In this document: positions 8,089 through 17,546 of the stretch, piece after piece
Layout of the letters: every line of letters begins with the position of its first letter
How positions within the stretch are numbered: position 1 is the stretch's first letter
Origin: JAGVIE01 sp964520905
Lineage (GTDB): Bacteria > Bacteroidota > Ignavibacteria > UBA10030 > SZUA-254
Assembly: GCA_964520905.1 (NCBI GenBank)
Contig: CAZFQL010000007.1
Location: forward strand, 1 to 64,000
DNA length: 64,000 nucleotides
Direction of reading: 5' to 3'
Program-made: the position numbers and the translations under genes
The notes under the pieces: model-generated
The model's input: the letters and a program-made list of their open reading frames with translations, nothing else
Told to the model about the DNA's origin: nothing
Database searches by the model: none

Positions 8089-9546
8089 ATGCCGCTTAAT
8101 CCATCCAATATCGATTCCTCACATCTAAGAATGATCGTGGATGCGACAAGCGATCTGGTTATTATCTCCGATCTGCAACGGAATATCATCTATGCAAACC
8201 GATCAACATGCGATAAGACCGGATATTCAAAAAAAGAACTTCTCAATACAAAAGTCAATCTGCTCTACCCTCCAGGCAAACAGCAACAATATAGCGCAAA
8301 GATATCCAGCGCGCTTCACCGAAGAGGAAAGTGGCACGGACAATCGGAAACACTTCGAAAAGACGGCAGTACCTTTTGGACAGACTCGATTATCGAGTGG
8401 CTGCGTGACCGGGACGGCAAACCAACAGGCATGATCGGAATCGGGCGTGATCTCAGTACTACAAGATTGCTAAGCAAGCAAGCATGGGAATCCGAAACTT
8501 CACTCGCATCGATCATGAAGTCGATGATAGACGGATTATTCGTCTGCGATACAAATGGAAATATTTTAATGTGCAATGATTCCTTTGAAACAATGGTAGG
8601 GCATGATGAAGAAGAAATAATTGGAAGCCGGTTTCCCTATCTGTGGCTGGACAAACAGGGGAATAAGAAACTTGAGGAATATTTTCGCATTCTACGGAAG
8701 GACGGTCAATTACGTAATTGTCCGTTGGCGCTCAAACACAGTAACGGAAAGGTTATCAAATCAAGTTTGATGCTGTCATTCTTTTCGAACAAGAAAAAAA
8801 AGGAAGACCGGTTTATCGTTACGCTCAGGGATGTTTCCGATGTCCATTATGTTGATGAGTTGTGGAGAGCTAAAGAGCAAATCGAGCGGCTGGTGCTTGA
8901 TTCAAAGCGTAAAGCGATGCAATTGCAAATTCTTCAGGAAGCGAATAATTTAGTTTTGAATAATAGCGACATAGCCGCGGTATTCAGGGCAGTCACAGAC
9001 GGGGTTAAGAAAATTGTTGAGCATGATCTTGCAGGTATATATGTGTATCATCAGGGGAAGAACGCATTTATTCCGCATACATTATCGAAGCAGACGAAAT
9101 TTTCCAGGGAACTCGGGAAACATCCATTACCGCTCGGTGAAGGGATAATAAGCGCTGCTGCCATGTCGGGGGAAATGGTGTGGGTTAATAATGCGCAACT
9201 CGATCCCCGCTCAAGGTATCCGAAAGGGGTTAGACCTGAAAAAGAGCACTTCATCGCCGTACCGTTGATGGACAGTAAAGCCGTTTTTGGTATATTGGTA
9301 GTGGCACGAAACCGTGACCCGCAATTTATAGAAGAAGAAATTAATATTGTTGAATTGTTTGCCAAAGCTGTCAGCGTAGCGCTTGAGAATGTATGTTTGC
9401 ATAATGAACTTAAAATTCTTCAGGAGGGGATTGAACAAACCGGCAACGAAGTATCACCACATCAACGAAACGGTAAGGTAGCGGCGGGTAGAAGGTTAGT
9501 CAATTTTGACGGATTGAAGAAGGGTCCAACACAGGTTAGAACATAA
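8089..9546 (+). CDS. PAS-PAS-GAF sensor protein without output domain
   Basis: A 485-residue cytoplasmic protein. PAS 1 spans about 8-125 (IVDATSDLVIISDLQRNI, ending in a PAC-like GIGRDLSTTR). PAS 2 spans about 135-250 (GLFVCDTNGNILMCND). A helical coiled-coil linker lies near 255-290. A GAF domain spans about 285-425 (LGEGIISAAAMSGE, FIAVPLMDSKAVFGILVVA). The tail of about 50 residues is polar and unmatched. No histidine-kinase, GGDEF, phosphatase or DNA-binding domain is visible, so it either signals by protein contact or has lost its effector. The start codon is preceded by AAAGG. There are no membrane segments. The ligand is unknown. Confidence 0.85.
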   Translation: MPLNPSNIDSSHLRMIVDATSDLVIISDLQRNIIYANRSTCDKTGYSKKELLNTKVNLLYPPGKQQQYSAKISSALHRRGKWHGQSETLRKDGSTFWTDSIIEWLRDRDGKPTGMIGIGRDLSTTRLLSKQAWESETSLASIMKSMIDGLFVCDTNGNILMCNDSFETMVGHDEEEIIGSRFPYLWLDKQGNKKLEEYFRILRKDGQLRNCPLALKHSNGKVIKSSLMLSFFSNKKKKEDRFIVTLRDVSDVHYVDELWRAKEQIERLVLDSKRKAMQLQILQEANNLVLNNSDIAAVFRAVTDGVKKIVEHDLAGIYVYHQGKNAFIPHTLSKQTKFSRELGKHPLPLGEGIISAAAMSGEMVWVNNAQLDPRSRYPKGVRPEKEHFIAVPLMDSKAVFGILVVARNRDPQFIEEEINIVELFAKAVSVALENVCLHNELKILQEGIEQTGNEVSPHQRNGKVAAGRRLVNFDGLKKGPTQVRT

Positions 9547-9632
9547 ATGAAACCCGGAATATTATATCAATTCAAACTTGAAACAGGCAGTAATAAGGGA
9601 TGGCAGGATGATATAAGGAACGAAAGGATGAG

Positions 9633-9767
9633 ATGCAAATAATCGAATTCCTCGGATTGAACTTCATACTTGGCTCCATCATCGTACTGGTGGTGTTCGT
9701 ATATATTGTGTCGCTGATTAACAAGCGCAGGAAAAATAAATTCCTTCATAACGATATTAAGGAATGA
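9633..9767 (+). CDS. Small single-pass membrane protein, 44 residues
   Basis: The open frame runs from the ATG at 9633 to the TGA at 9765 and is preceded by AAAGGATGAG. The protein begins MQIIEFLGLNF, has one strongly hydrophobic helix (about residues 8-28) and then a basic, positively charged tail (NKRRKNKF). By the positive-inside rule the tail should be cytoplasmic. The layout recalls small CcoS-like or other one-helix accessory proteins, but no family is recognised. It lies between the sensor gene and a terminator, so it closes that transcription unit. Confidence 0.55.
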   Translation: MQIIEFLGLNFILGSIIVLVVFVYIVSLINKRRKNKFLHNDIKE

Positions 9768-9799
9768 AAATCAAAGAGCTTATTTTATTTACATCGCTG

Positions 9800-9829
9800 C
9801 CCTTCAAACCAAATGGAGGGTATTTTTTT
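9800..9829 (+). terminator. Rho-independent terminator
   Basis: CCCTTC (9800-9805) pairs with GGAGGG (9815-9820), with one G-T pair and a 9-base loop. A TATTTTTTT tract follows. It separates the small membrane protein from the aspartate kinase gene. Confidence 0.75.
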
Positions 9830-9900
9830 ATTGCTACTCTGACCGCACTGTATTATATTAATTCAATCAATAGAATTCCGAAAGGAGAATCGTCTAATAC

Positions 9901-11307
9901 ATGATAGTAATGAAGTTCGGCGGGACATCGACTCAGGATGCCGCGGCAATTGCCAATGTTGTGAATATTGTTAAATCTCGTTTGTCTATGAGACCGATGG
10001 TTGTTGTTTCTGCAATCGCACAAGCTACAAACGCGCTTGAGCGCGCAGGTAAACTTGCCTCGGAGAACCAATCGGATGCTGCGCTTAATACACTTCAACA
10101 GTTATCGGATCGTCATGTAGGAATCATCAATAGTTTGATCGACGACAGACAGCGCCGGGATGCACTTAAAAATATTATTGAGATATCGTTCAATGAACTC
10201 CGCGAACTTGTAAAAGGCGTTTCGATTTTGCGTGAACTTACTCCAAGAACTTTGGATTCGTTCTACTGCTATGGCGAGCTTCTATCATCACGGATTGTAG
10301 CGGCTGCATTGCAAGAGGCAAATATAGATTCCCGGTGGATCGACACAAAAGATTTCATGATCACCGATGAGAACTTTACACGTGCCATGCCTATGATCGA
10401 GTATGTTGAAGACCGGTTGAAGGCTATTGTCAAGCCGCTTTTCGAAAAAAATATTGTACCTGTTACACAAGGTTTTATCGGTGTAACGACTACCGGCAGA
10501 CGAACCACGATGGGGAGGGAAAGCTCGGATTACTCCGCATCGGTTGTCGGTTGCACAATGAACGTTGACGACATACAGATATGGACAGATGTGGATGGCG
10601 TTTTAACAGCCGATCCGACTGTCGTTTCGGCGCCGAAAAAAATAAAGTTGCTCTCATTTGAGGAAGCGTTTGATCTTTCATATTTCGGTGCGAAAGTGCT
10701 TCACCCGAATACAATGCTGCCAGCCATCGAAAAAAATATCCCGATTCACATTTATAATTCCCGGAGGCCCACTCTTTCAGGAACTCTTGTAACAAAACAA
10801 ACAGATACCACAACCACAATTCCCAAGTCGGTTGCGTACAAACGAAATGTTATTATTCTGAATATCGTTCCCAAAAAACGTTACGGGCAATATATCTTCT
10901 GGGAACATGTCAATAATGTACTCACGAAGCATGATGTCGCTTCTCATATGACGGCGACATCGGAGTATAATTATTCGGTCGTATTGGATGCCAAGGAAAA
11001 TATTCCGGCAATCGTTCACGATTTGAATACTATTGGAACGGTGAGTGTCATAGATGGGAGAGGGATCGTCTGTCTGGTTGGTACAAATCTACGGCAATCA
11101 CCGGGACTGCTGGATAAGATATTCCATTCGATTACCGATGTCGGAGTTGAGATGGTAACTTTCGGTCCATCGAAATCCAACATAAGTTTTATCGTCGATG
11201 ATAATGAGGTGCTCGACGTGGTTAGAAAGATTCACAATAATTTCTTTTCTGCTGTGAAGGATGATGAAGTATTTGAGATTCTTGAACAACACCAAACGCC
11301 TAAGTAA
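9901..11307 (+). CDS. lysC: Aspartate kinase, monofunctional
   Basis: A 468-residue enzyme that phosphorylates aspartate, the first step towards lysine, threonine, methionine and diaminopimelate. The N-terminal KFGGTS (5-10) binds phosphate. The amino-acid kinase core runs to about 290 and includes TQGFIGVTTTGRRTTMGR and SDYSASVVG, followed by DPTVV and the AKVLHP segment. The C-terminal about 150 residues form two ACT domains (IVCLVGTNLRQSPGLLDKIF, ISFIVDD), the usual site of feedback inhibition by lysine or threonine. No homoserine dehydrogenase domain is attached. The Shine-Dalgarno AAAGGAG at 9881-9887 is 13 bases upstream, a little far. The endonuclease III gene starts 5 bases after the stop. 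Confidence 0.95.
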   Translation: MIVMKFGGTSTQDAAAIANVVNIVKSRLSMRPMVVVSAIAQATNALERAGKLASENQSDAALNTLQQLSDRHVGIINSLIDDRQRRDALKNIIEISFNELRELVKGVSILRELTPRTLDSFYCYGELLSSRIVAAALQEANIDSRWIDTKDFMITDENFTRAMPMIEYVEDRLKAIVKPLFEKNIVPVTQGFIGVTTTGRRTTMGRESSDYSASVVGCTMNVDDIQIWTDVDGVLTADPTVVSAPKKIKLLSFEEAFDLSYFGAKVLHPNTMLPAIEKNIPIHIYNSRRPTLSGTLVTKQTDTTTTIPKSVAYKRNVIILNIVPKKRYGQYIFWEHVNNVLTKHDVASHMTATSEYNYSVVLDAKENIPAIVHDLNTIGTVSVIDGRGIVCLVGTNLRQSPGLLDKIFHSITDVGVEMVTFGPSKSNISFIVDDNEVLDVVRKIHNNFFSAVKDDEVFEILEQHQTPK

Positions 11308-11312
11308 CAACG

Positions 11313-12059
11313 ATGGGAACCGCGCAGGTTGTGCTGAGACGAAAGATAAAACATATTGCAGATAAGTTAGAAAAGTATCTTGGTACGCCGCATCCGTCAG
11401 GTAAGCGCGCTAAACCGCTCGATATGCTTATTGCAACATTGCTTTCCCAAAATACCAACGATAAGAATAGTCATCGGGCATACATCCAATTAAAAAAAAC
11501 ATTCCCGAGTTGGGGTGAAATTGCTGACGCGCCCTGGCAGAAAATTGCTTCCGCTATTCGTACAGGAGGAATGGCAAATCAAAAAAGCAAGCGCATCAAA
11601 AAAATAATCCGAACAATCGAAAAAAAATACGGTTCATTCGATCTTGATTTCTTGAAGGAAAAATCAGACGATGAGGTTATTGAAACATTGTTGTCATTCG
11701 ATGGCGTCGGAATTAAAACGGCGGCTTGCGTTCTCACCTTTTCATTGGGGAGGGATATCTTCCCCGTCGACACGCATGTTCACAGAATAAGCAATAGATT
11801 AGGGCTGACATCGAATTGTAAAACGCCGGAAAGCACTTTTCAACAGATGAAACCGAACGTACCGAAAGGTAAGGGATATTCTTTTCATACCAATTTAATC
11901 CGTTTCGGCAGGAAGATTTGTAGAGCTAACAAGCCGCTTTGTAATATCTGTCCGGTATACAAAGAATGCTGTTTTGGAGAGAAGGAGATATTTGCCAGAA
12001 TAGGTACTAACAGAATTACCCAAAGGGATTATGAGTTCATGTTATTAGATAATGTTTAG
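11313..12059 (+). CDS. nth: Endonuclease III (DNA glycosylase/AP lyase)
   Basis: A 248-residue base-excision-repair enzyme that removes oxidised pyrimidines and nicks the abasic site. The helix-hairpin-helix LLSFDGVGIKTAACVL contains the catalytic Lys135. The catalytic Asp153 lies in FPVDTHVHR. A [4Fe-4S] cluster is given by C-x6-C-x2-C-x5-C in the segment CRANKPLCNICPVYKECC. The protein is slightly longer than the E. coli enzyme because of N- and C-terminal extensions. It is tightly packed behind lysC and before a barrel-protein gene, so it probably shares their transcript. Confidence 0.95.
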   Translation: MGTAQVVLRRKIKHIADKLEKYLGTPHPSGKRAKPLDMLIATLLSQNTNDKNSHRAYIQLKKTFPSWGEIADAPWQKIASAIRTGGMANQKSKRIKKIIRTIEKKYGSFDLDFLKEKSDDEVIETLLSFDGVGIKTAACVLTFSLGRDIFPVDTHVHRISNRLGLTSNCKTPESTFQQMKPNVPKGKGYSFHTNLIRFGRKICRANKPLCNICPVYKECCFGEKEIFARIGTNRITQRDYEFMLLDNV

Positions 12060-12064
12060 AGGTA

Positions 12065-12742
12065 ATGTTTACGGTGAAACAGAGTAAAACTTTTTTGATT
12101 ATCCGAGCTGGGGTGATTTGTATATTGCTCTTATCCGTGATTTGCCCCGGCAGCGCGCAAATAAAAATATTTGGCGGGTTAAGCATACCGATGAGCGATC
12201 TCGCTTCTGTAGACAGCGCTTCAGGCGGGTTTGCAAGACCCGGATTTTCTTTAGGGATAGAATATACTTCTAAATTTTTATTTGACATTGATGTCGGTAT
12301 CTCCGGTATATTTTCTTACTATCCGGTCGATGTGGAGGCGCTGTTAAATAGCCAGCCGCATATACCTATGGGCAGTCCGATCGAATCGGGACCATGGATT
12401 CTATTCTGGCCCACAGCAGGCGCGGGTTATACATATCCAATCTCGGATCATATTAAAATCTACAGCCGCGCACACGCCGGTTTTATCTATGGTGTGCTTC
12501 CGGAGATATCGGTAGTAGAAACAGGTACGACGAAATTTACCCGGAATTTTTCCATTGTAGTCGCTTTCGGATGGGGTACAAGCGCCGGAATTACACTGAG
12601 CGATAAGTATAATTTTGAAATCAGGTTTATGGCATCACGACCGCAGTACGATTTGAATACTCCGGTAGGTGGCGTAACGAATACAAGCAAACTGACAATT
12701 GATACGAAGACAATTCAATTCACAATCGGCTATATCTTGTAA
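12065..12742 (+). CDS. Secreted outer-membrane beta-barrel-like protein
   Basis: A 225-residue protein. The N-terminal hydrophobic segment (about 10-32, ending CPGSAQ) is a signal peptide. The mature part is a run of alternating amphipathic strands (KIFGGLSIPMSD, FSLGIEYTSKFLFDIDVGIS, FNFEIRF-like strands) ending in an outward-facing aromatic/hydrophobic strand (IQFTIGYIL), as in 8-stranded outer-membrane barrels. No close family is recognised. The start lies 5 bases after the nth stop, so it is likely co-transcribed. A short hairpin (CGGTAG/CTACCG, 12757-12773) follows the stop but lacks a T tract. Confidence 0.65.
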   Translation: MFTVKQSKTFLIIRAGVICILLLSVICPGSAQIKIFGGLSIPMSDLASVDSASGGFARPGFSLGIEYTSKFLFDIDVGISGIFSYYPVDVEALLNSQPHIPMGSPIESGPWILFWPTAGAGYTYPISDHIKIYSRAHAGFIYGVLPEISVVETGTTKFTRNFSIVVAFGWGTSAGITLSDKYNFEIRFMASRPQYDLNTPVGGVTNTSKLTIDTKTIQFTIGYIL

Positions 12743-12870
12743 GGGTATCTTGTGCACGGTAGTCTTTCTACCGATCCATAGCGGATTGATTGTTGCTTGA
12801 CCAGCAGTTTATTTTTTCATATTTTCACATGTCATAAAGATCGCTTTATTAACAACCTTTGGATGTTAAC

Positions 12871-13310
12871 ATGCGCTTTCAATATCTTCTCTTCTTATTT
12901 CTACCTGTATTCCTACATGCCGAACCATACTGGAGCAGGATGTACAATATAAAATCGATGCTGTGAACGCAGAAGCTCGTTTTTCGTCATTGATACCTTT
13001 CGTCAAGGTGAATGTTCCTGTTCTGAATTATCTGATGAATTATGTTAACAGCTCACTCTTCTTCGATGCCGGAAGAATTGCAATGCAATCTCAAAAGCTT
13101 TGGGATCAACGATTCGAGGTTGACTGCGGATTCGGTTTGCGGCTTACTTCATTCTGGAATATTCTTGGTGAATTTGCCCGCAGCGATCTTTTATCTTCAA
13201 TCGGATTGAATACTATCAGAATCGATTTTCCGATTTATGCGAGTATGCCGGTTCCCGGCGAGAATAAGCTAAAAATGCGCTGGATAATGAGTATTTCACA
13301 GGGATTTTAA
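12871..13310 (+). pseudogene. Remnant of an Omp85/surface-antigen-like barrel gene
   Basis: An ATG at 12871 opens a clear signal peptide (starts MRFQYLLFLFLPVFLHA) but stops at 12964-12966. A second frame then gives a barrel C-terminus: residues resembling LFFDAGRIA, CGFGLRLTSFWNIL and TIRIDFPIYASMP, ending KMRWIMSISQGF. In BamA-like or D15 surface antigens these motifs are the last four or so strands. The two pieces are one base out of phase, and the several hundred residues expected between them are missing. I read it as a gene with an internal deletion and frameshift. The downstream frame alone could start at a GTG at 12963 but has no good ribosome-binding site. Confidence 0.6.
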
Positions 13311-13640
13311 ATGAATATATAAAATGAAAATAGATGAATTTGATTATATAGTTAATAGGAAATAGACTAATATCTTTTTACATTTACTTCAATCTGCTAC
13401 CATAATATTGAGGGAGTGAGTAGGGCAAGGTTGTGTTGCTTTATGGCGGCAATGTTTTTTATCAAATGTTGTTATTGTTCTTTCCATTTTAAGATTATAG
13501 TTGCAGGAGAGTTATATGGACAAGTATGTTTATATTTTTGGATTCATCTCATTGTCCTAATTATGGCAGCTGTCTTTTCGATAACATTGAATTGAAGAAT
13601 AAAAAAATATTATACCAGTGATAATGAATTTTGTTAATCC
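13311..13640. other. Intergenic, no gene seen
   Basis: 330 AT-rich bases. A GGAG-preceded ATG at 13515 opens only 14 codons, and a second ATG just after it opens about 10. These could be scraps of a decayed small gene or chance. I see no RNA gene and no strong hairpin. Confidence 0.5.
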
Positions 13641-14882
13641 ATGAAACGGATACATTACACGCTTGTTTTGATTGTGTGCTTCGTTACTCAGTTGGCGTTT
13701 GCACAAAATGGGATGAATCATCCACCTAATTCAATTCTATCAGATTCGATGGAAAGATACGGTGCGGGTTCAAGTGTGTTTTTTGATTTCTACCAAAATT
13801 ATCTCTCACCAATAAAAGGTGGAAACCGATGTCCGATGTATCCATCGTGTTCCCAGTATGCAAAAATCCTCTTCGATTCGGTTTCGATTTATTCAGCATT
13901 TACTGGGACATGTGAGCGTTTGTTGCGCTGTGGACACGAACTTCATCTCTATCCACAAATAACAATAAACAATCGGATCAAGCGGTACGATCCGCCTTTC
14001 CTTGTCTCTTCGGATGAAGTGAGCATTCATGGAAATGGAAGCTCGAAGTTCATCACCAATCAATTCCAATCGCTATCACAGGTGGATGCACCGGATAGTA
14101 ATGAATCTGCATTCGCTGATTACTTATTCACGCAAAAAGAATATTATCGAGCCGCGACCCAGTATATGCGGCTCAGCTTTCATGCCACAGACTCCACGAG
14201 ACAATTACATTATTTATCCAAGATCGGATTATGTTATTTCTTCGGCGAGGATTACGATGAGTATGAAAGTTTCATGGAAGAAAATCGGATGAGATTCAAG
14301 TCGCTTCCTCCACTCATGACCGAAATGGATCTCATCCTCGGTAAATCATATTATCATCAGAAAAAATATCGAAAGGCAATATCAACAATCGAGGGGAGTA
14401 ATATTCAACAAAACAATCCATTATACGATGAAGCACAATTCGGCATCGGTCTTTCATACACTCAAATATTTCAGTGGGAGAAAGCATCGAAATATTTTTT
14501 GCAAATAAATCCGACATCCCATAGGGGAGCGCTAAGCAAACTTCTCGCTGATTCGATCACTCTTGGATATACATTACCATCACGGAAACCCTGGATTGCA
14601 GGGACTTTATCTGCCATCGTTCCCGGTTCCGGATATGTTTATGCAGGTAGACCACAAACAGGAGTGGCTTCATTCATAATCAATATGCTTCTCATCTGGT
14701 CGGTCCGAGACGCCATTAAACATGAAAGTTACGGACTTGCTTCAGCTCTCGGATTTTTTGGAATTGGCTGGTATGCTGGAAATATATCGGGTTCTAGTAC
14801 AGCAGCGGGGGAATACAATACCCGAGTCAAGGATGATTTTATAAAAAATCTTATTAAGGAAAATACAATAGACGATTTTTAA
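13641..14882 (+). CDS. Secreted YidD-domain protein fused to TPR and C-terminal membrane domain
   Basis: A 413-residue protein with a signal peptide (1-22, ending LAFAQ). Residues about 48-115 match YidD: YQNYLSPIKGG, then CPMYPSCSQYAK, then RLLRCG. YidD is normally a cytoplasmic peptide of about 80 residues that helps YidC/Sec insertion. Residues about 130-310 are tetratricopeptide-like helices (FTQKEYYRAATQYMRL, YHQKKYRKAISTIEG). Residues about 320-395 hold two hydrophobic segments around AGTLSAIVPGSGYVYAGRPQ, resembling the DUF5683-type domain. The signal peptide puts YidD in the periplasm or at the membrane, unlike the classic protein. No operon partner is clear; the next gene is 43 bases on. 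Confidence 0.8.
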   Translation: MKRIHYTLVLIVCFVTQLAFAQNGMNHPPNSILSDSMERYGAGSSVFFDFYQNYLSPIKGGNRCPMYPSCSQYAKILFDSVSIYSAFTGTCERLLRCGHELHLYPQITINNRIKRYDPPFLVSSDEVSIHGNGSSKFITNQFQSLSQVDAPDSNESAFADYLFTQKEYYRAATQYMRLSFHATDSTRQLHYLSKIGLCYFFGEDYDEYESFMEENRMRFKSLPPLMTEMDLILGKSYYHQKKYRKAISTIEGSNIQQNNPLYDEAQFGIGLSYTQIFQWEKASKYFLQINPTSHRGALSKLLADSITLGYTLPSRKPWIAGTLSAIVPGSGYVYAGRPQTGVASFIINMLLIWSVRDAIKHESYGLASALGFFGIGWYAGNISGSSTAAGEYNTRVKDDFIKNLIKENTIDDF

Positions 14883-14925
14883 TTCAATTTAAATGATAAA
14901 ATAAAACTTATATATGGAGGGTTCT

Positions 14926-16338
14926 ATGTTAAGGTTATTGCGTTACACCATTCTAACGGTGGGAACATTTTTCTTTTTGGGAGAAATCTTTTGCGATCAA
15001 TATCACATTTCCAGTCCTTTAGTTTCTTCCTCGGATGGTACTAATAACTATTGGTATAATTCTATCGAGATTTCCTGTCAGATAGATACATCACGTAAGG
15101 ACAGGGATCGTAGAGAACCGAAAAAAGAAGAAACAAAAACTGAACGTGTAAGAAAACCTGAAGATAGAAAATCCGAAGAAAAAGAAGAAGCGAAAGAATC
15201 ATTTAGTCAAAAGTGTTTATCAAGTTGTTTAATAGGAATATTTGATGGATGTATAACAATGATTTTCTCAGGAGGAGATAAAAAGGATAGTTTAGAAAAT
15301 AAAAGTGCTTTTGAGAAAACAATGACCCAGAGGGAGTATGAAAATTATATAAAGAAACGTGCTGATTCAATTGCAACAGTAAGACAGCATGATACGGTAA
15401 GAGGTGAAAAACTGGATTCACTCCAGTATATTAAACCTGATTCGATTGAATATATTTCTTCGAGAGATACATCTGTTCAAGATACCAGTAAGACAGATAT
15501 TCCCCCTCCGCCCCAACCAATTAAAACAGTAGAAGTGGCACCACTTCAATTGAAGGATGAGAACGAGAAAAGAGACAGCATGAAACTCTCTCAAGAGAAG
15601 ATAACGCCAGTGTCCCCAGTTAAAATTGAACCAATGCCAAGTCTTAAAAAAGAACCTTATTCACAGATTGAATACGAAGATCAGCAAATTTTAATGCATT
15701 GGACTCGATTTCATGCAGGATTGATGTTGGGTGGCTCATATATGTGGGGAGTTAACAAGGATGAGTACGATTCGTTGAATTTCTGGTTGAGAATAAACGG
15801 AGGTTTTTTACTCTCAAGACATTTTGAGATAAATATACATACCAATTTCGCCTGGTACAGCGGCACACCGGAGTTCGATTACAATACAAAGACAGAATAT
15901 CCTAACGGTGATGTGAGAGAAATTATTAGTCAACCGGAAGATATCTCTTTTCGAACAACATCGTATGGTGTAGGAATACGATTACTCTTGCCCTTCACAG
16001 AATCAACGTCGGTTATTGGATTAGGTTTAGGAATCACTGGTAGTTATGTGAAGTTCTATGAAAAATCGAAAGTGTATCAGGAAGAATATTTCAAGGGTGT
16101 GCTTGAGAAGCAAGAAACTAAGGAGATAACACGTAAGTTTAATAATATCTCATATGCTTTCGATCTTGGATTGTTCTTCACCGATCCGAGGTTCCCTTGG
16201 TGGGGGGAGCTTATGGTTGGAATTGAAATATTCGATTATGAACCATCGAGAACAAAACCATTTTCGTTGGATTGGAGCGGCTATAGAGGTCAATTCATCT
16301 TTGGACTTGGGTTCAAGTATAGAATATTTGAAATGTAA
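14926..16338 (+). CDS. Secreted protein: charged linker plus outer-membrane beta-barrel
   Basis: 470 residues from the ATG at 14926, which has GGAGGG just upstream; an ATG at 14914 lies before that site and is unlikely. A signal peptide covers about 1-24 (ending EIFCDQ). Residues about 55-100 are extremely rich in Lys, Glu and Arg. A short Cys-containing hydrophobic segment (SSCLIGIFDGCITMIFSGG) follows near 100-120, then a low-complexity Pro/Lys/Glu stretch to about 255. The last about 210 residues are barrel-like strands ending GQFIFGLGFKYRIFEM. The next gene is a paralog with the same plan. No known family is recognised; an envelope barrel anchored through a flexible periplasmic linker is inferred. 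Confidence 0.65.
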   Translation: MLRLLRYTILTVGTFFFLGEIFCDQYHISSPLVSSSDGTNNYWYNSIEISCQIDTSRKDRDRREPKKEETKTERVRKPEDRKSEEKEEAKESFSQKCLSSCLIGIFDGCITMIFSGGDKKDSLENKSAFEKTMTQREYENYIKKRADSIATVRQHDTVRGEKLDSLQYIKPDSIEYISSRDTSVQDTSKTDIPPPPQPIKTVEVAPLQLKDENEKRDSMKLSQEKITPVSPVKIEPMPSLKKEPYSQIEYEDQQILMHWTRFHAGLMLGGSYMWGVNKDEYDSLNFWLRINGGFLLSRHFEINIHTNFAWYSGTPEFDYNTKTEYPNGDVREIISQPEDISFRTTSYGVGIRLLLPFTESTSVIGLGLGITGSYVKFYEKSKVYQEEYFKGVLEKQETKEITRKFNNISYAFDLGLFFTDPRFPWWGELMVGIEIFDYEPSRTKPFSLDWSGYRGQFIFGLGFKYRIFEM

Positions 16339-16396
16339 TAGAAACGAATGTCTATGTGCATAAAATATGAATTCAAAATTTTTTAAAGGTTTATAT

Positions 16397-17500
16397 ATGG
16401 AGAAGAAAATATTCTTTATTCTTAGTTTTTTAGGATCCGTTATATTTAGTTGTTCACATTCCTTTGCCGAAAATGTCATTCATAATCAGATATTCTTAAG
16501 TTCGATAACTTTTATGGCGAACTCAGAAAACTGCCTAAATGCTTTTTGCCAGCAAGATACATCACGGGAAAGAAGACGACCTCAAGAACCAAAAGAGAAA
16601 GCTAAAACAGTTCGCGTCCCCAAAGCTGAGCCAAGAGCAGAACAAAAAGAAGAAGAAAAATCTTCCGAGAGCTCATCCTTCTGGGACTTTCTTTCGTGTT
16701 TATCGGGATGTGCTGATATAATGAGTATTTTCCCAACTGAAGAAACAAAATCCGTGGAAGGTCAGGTACCTATCGAAGTTATTAAAGAAGAAAAGCCTAA
16801 ACGAGATACATTAAGCATTTCTGAGATGGAATACTTAAGAGAAAGAGCGAAAAACTCCTTTTGGTACTTAGGTACTGAATTTAGCATTGGAGGAACTTTG
16901 TCAAGTCAAGGAAAATCTGAATACGAATTTGGCTATATGCCGAGAATTACCACCGGCATCTTTCTTTCGCATTCTATTCAAATAGAGGGGTTTGCGGAAC
17001 ATGGATGGTATGCAGGCAAACCGAAATTCGATTATGTTACAACGACAAATTTAATTTCCGGTGACATAGAAAAGGTAAAAGAGATACCCAAAAAATCCTG
17101 GCTGAATTTTTCAATATTCGGGATTGGGGTTCGTTATGTCTTCTTCAACCCTAATGATTGGGAAGAGTTACACGGTTTGGGGATAGGTGGTGAATTTCGA
17201 TACATGAGTTTCTACGAGAAAGCTGAATTGCTTCGTGAAGAATATCTAAATGAAACTCAACTAAAAAGCTTTAAACACACTATTTCTCAACACTTTAAAA
17301 GACCTTCATGGGCAATAAATATATCGTACTTCTACCTACCATCATTTTTACCGAGCTGGATGCTGGAAGTTGGATTGTGTTATAACGGAATAAATAAAAA
17401 GCCAACAGAAAAATTACCATTATCGACCGATTGGGATGGTTTAAAGGGGCAGGTTGTTTTTAAAGTTGGAGTCAAATATAAAATATATGAGATAAAATGA
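16397..17500 (+). CDS. Secreted barrel protein, paralog of the preceding gene
   Basis: 367 residues from the ATG at 16397 (signal peptide MEKKIFFILSFLGSVIF..., cut near SFAEN). An in-frame ATG at 16367 has no ribosome-binding site. Like its neighbour it has QQDTSRERRRP, a Lys/Glu/Arg-rich stretch, a Cys-containing hydrophobic segment (FLSCLSGCADIMSIFP) and a C-terminal barrel of about 220 residues ending VFKVGVKYKIYEIK. The low-complexity linker is about 110 residues shorter than in the paralog. The two genes are a tandem duplication that has diverged well beyond the nucleotide level. Function unknown; co-expression with the upstream gene is likely (58-base gap). Confidence 0.65.
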   Translation: MEKKIFFILSFLGSVIFSCSHSFAENVIHNQIFLSSITFMANSENCLNAFCQQDTSRERRRPQEPKEKAKTVRVPKAEPRAEQKEEEKSSESSSFWDFLSCLSGCADIMSIFPTEETKSVEGQVPIEVIKEEKPKRDTLSISEMEYLRERAKNSFWYLGTEFSIGGTLSSQGKSEYEFGYMPRITTGIFLSHSIQIEGFAEHGWYAGKPKFDYVTTTNLISGDIEKVKEIPKKSWLNFSIFGIGVRYVFFNPNDWEELHGLGIGGEFRYMSFYEKAELLREEYLNETQLKSFKHTISQHFKRPSWAINISYFYLPSFLPSWMLEVGLCYNGINKKPTEKLPLSTDWDGLKGQVVFKVGVKYKIYEIK

Positions 17501-17546
17501 GAGTCAATCGTTTAACATTATTTTAAAAATAAAAAAAAGGTGACCT

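Noticed and set aside
13515..13559. 14-codon frame with a GGAG upstream
   Set aside because: Too short to support, no similarity or partner; mentioned only in the intergenic entry.
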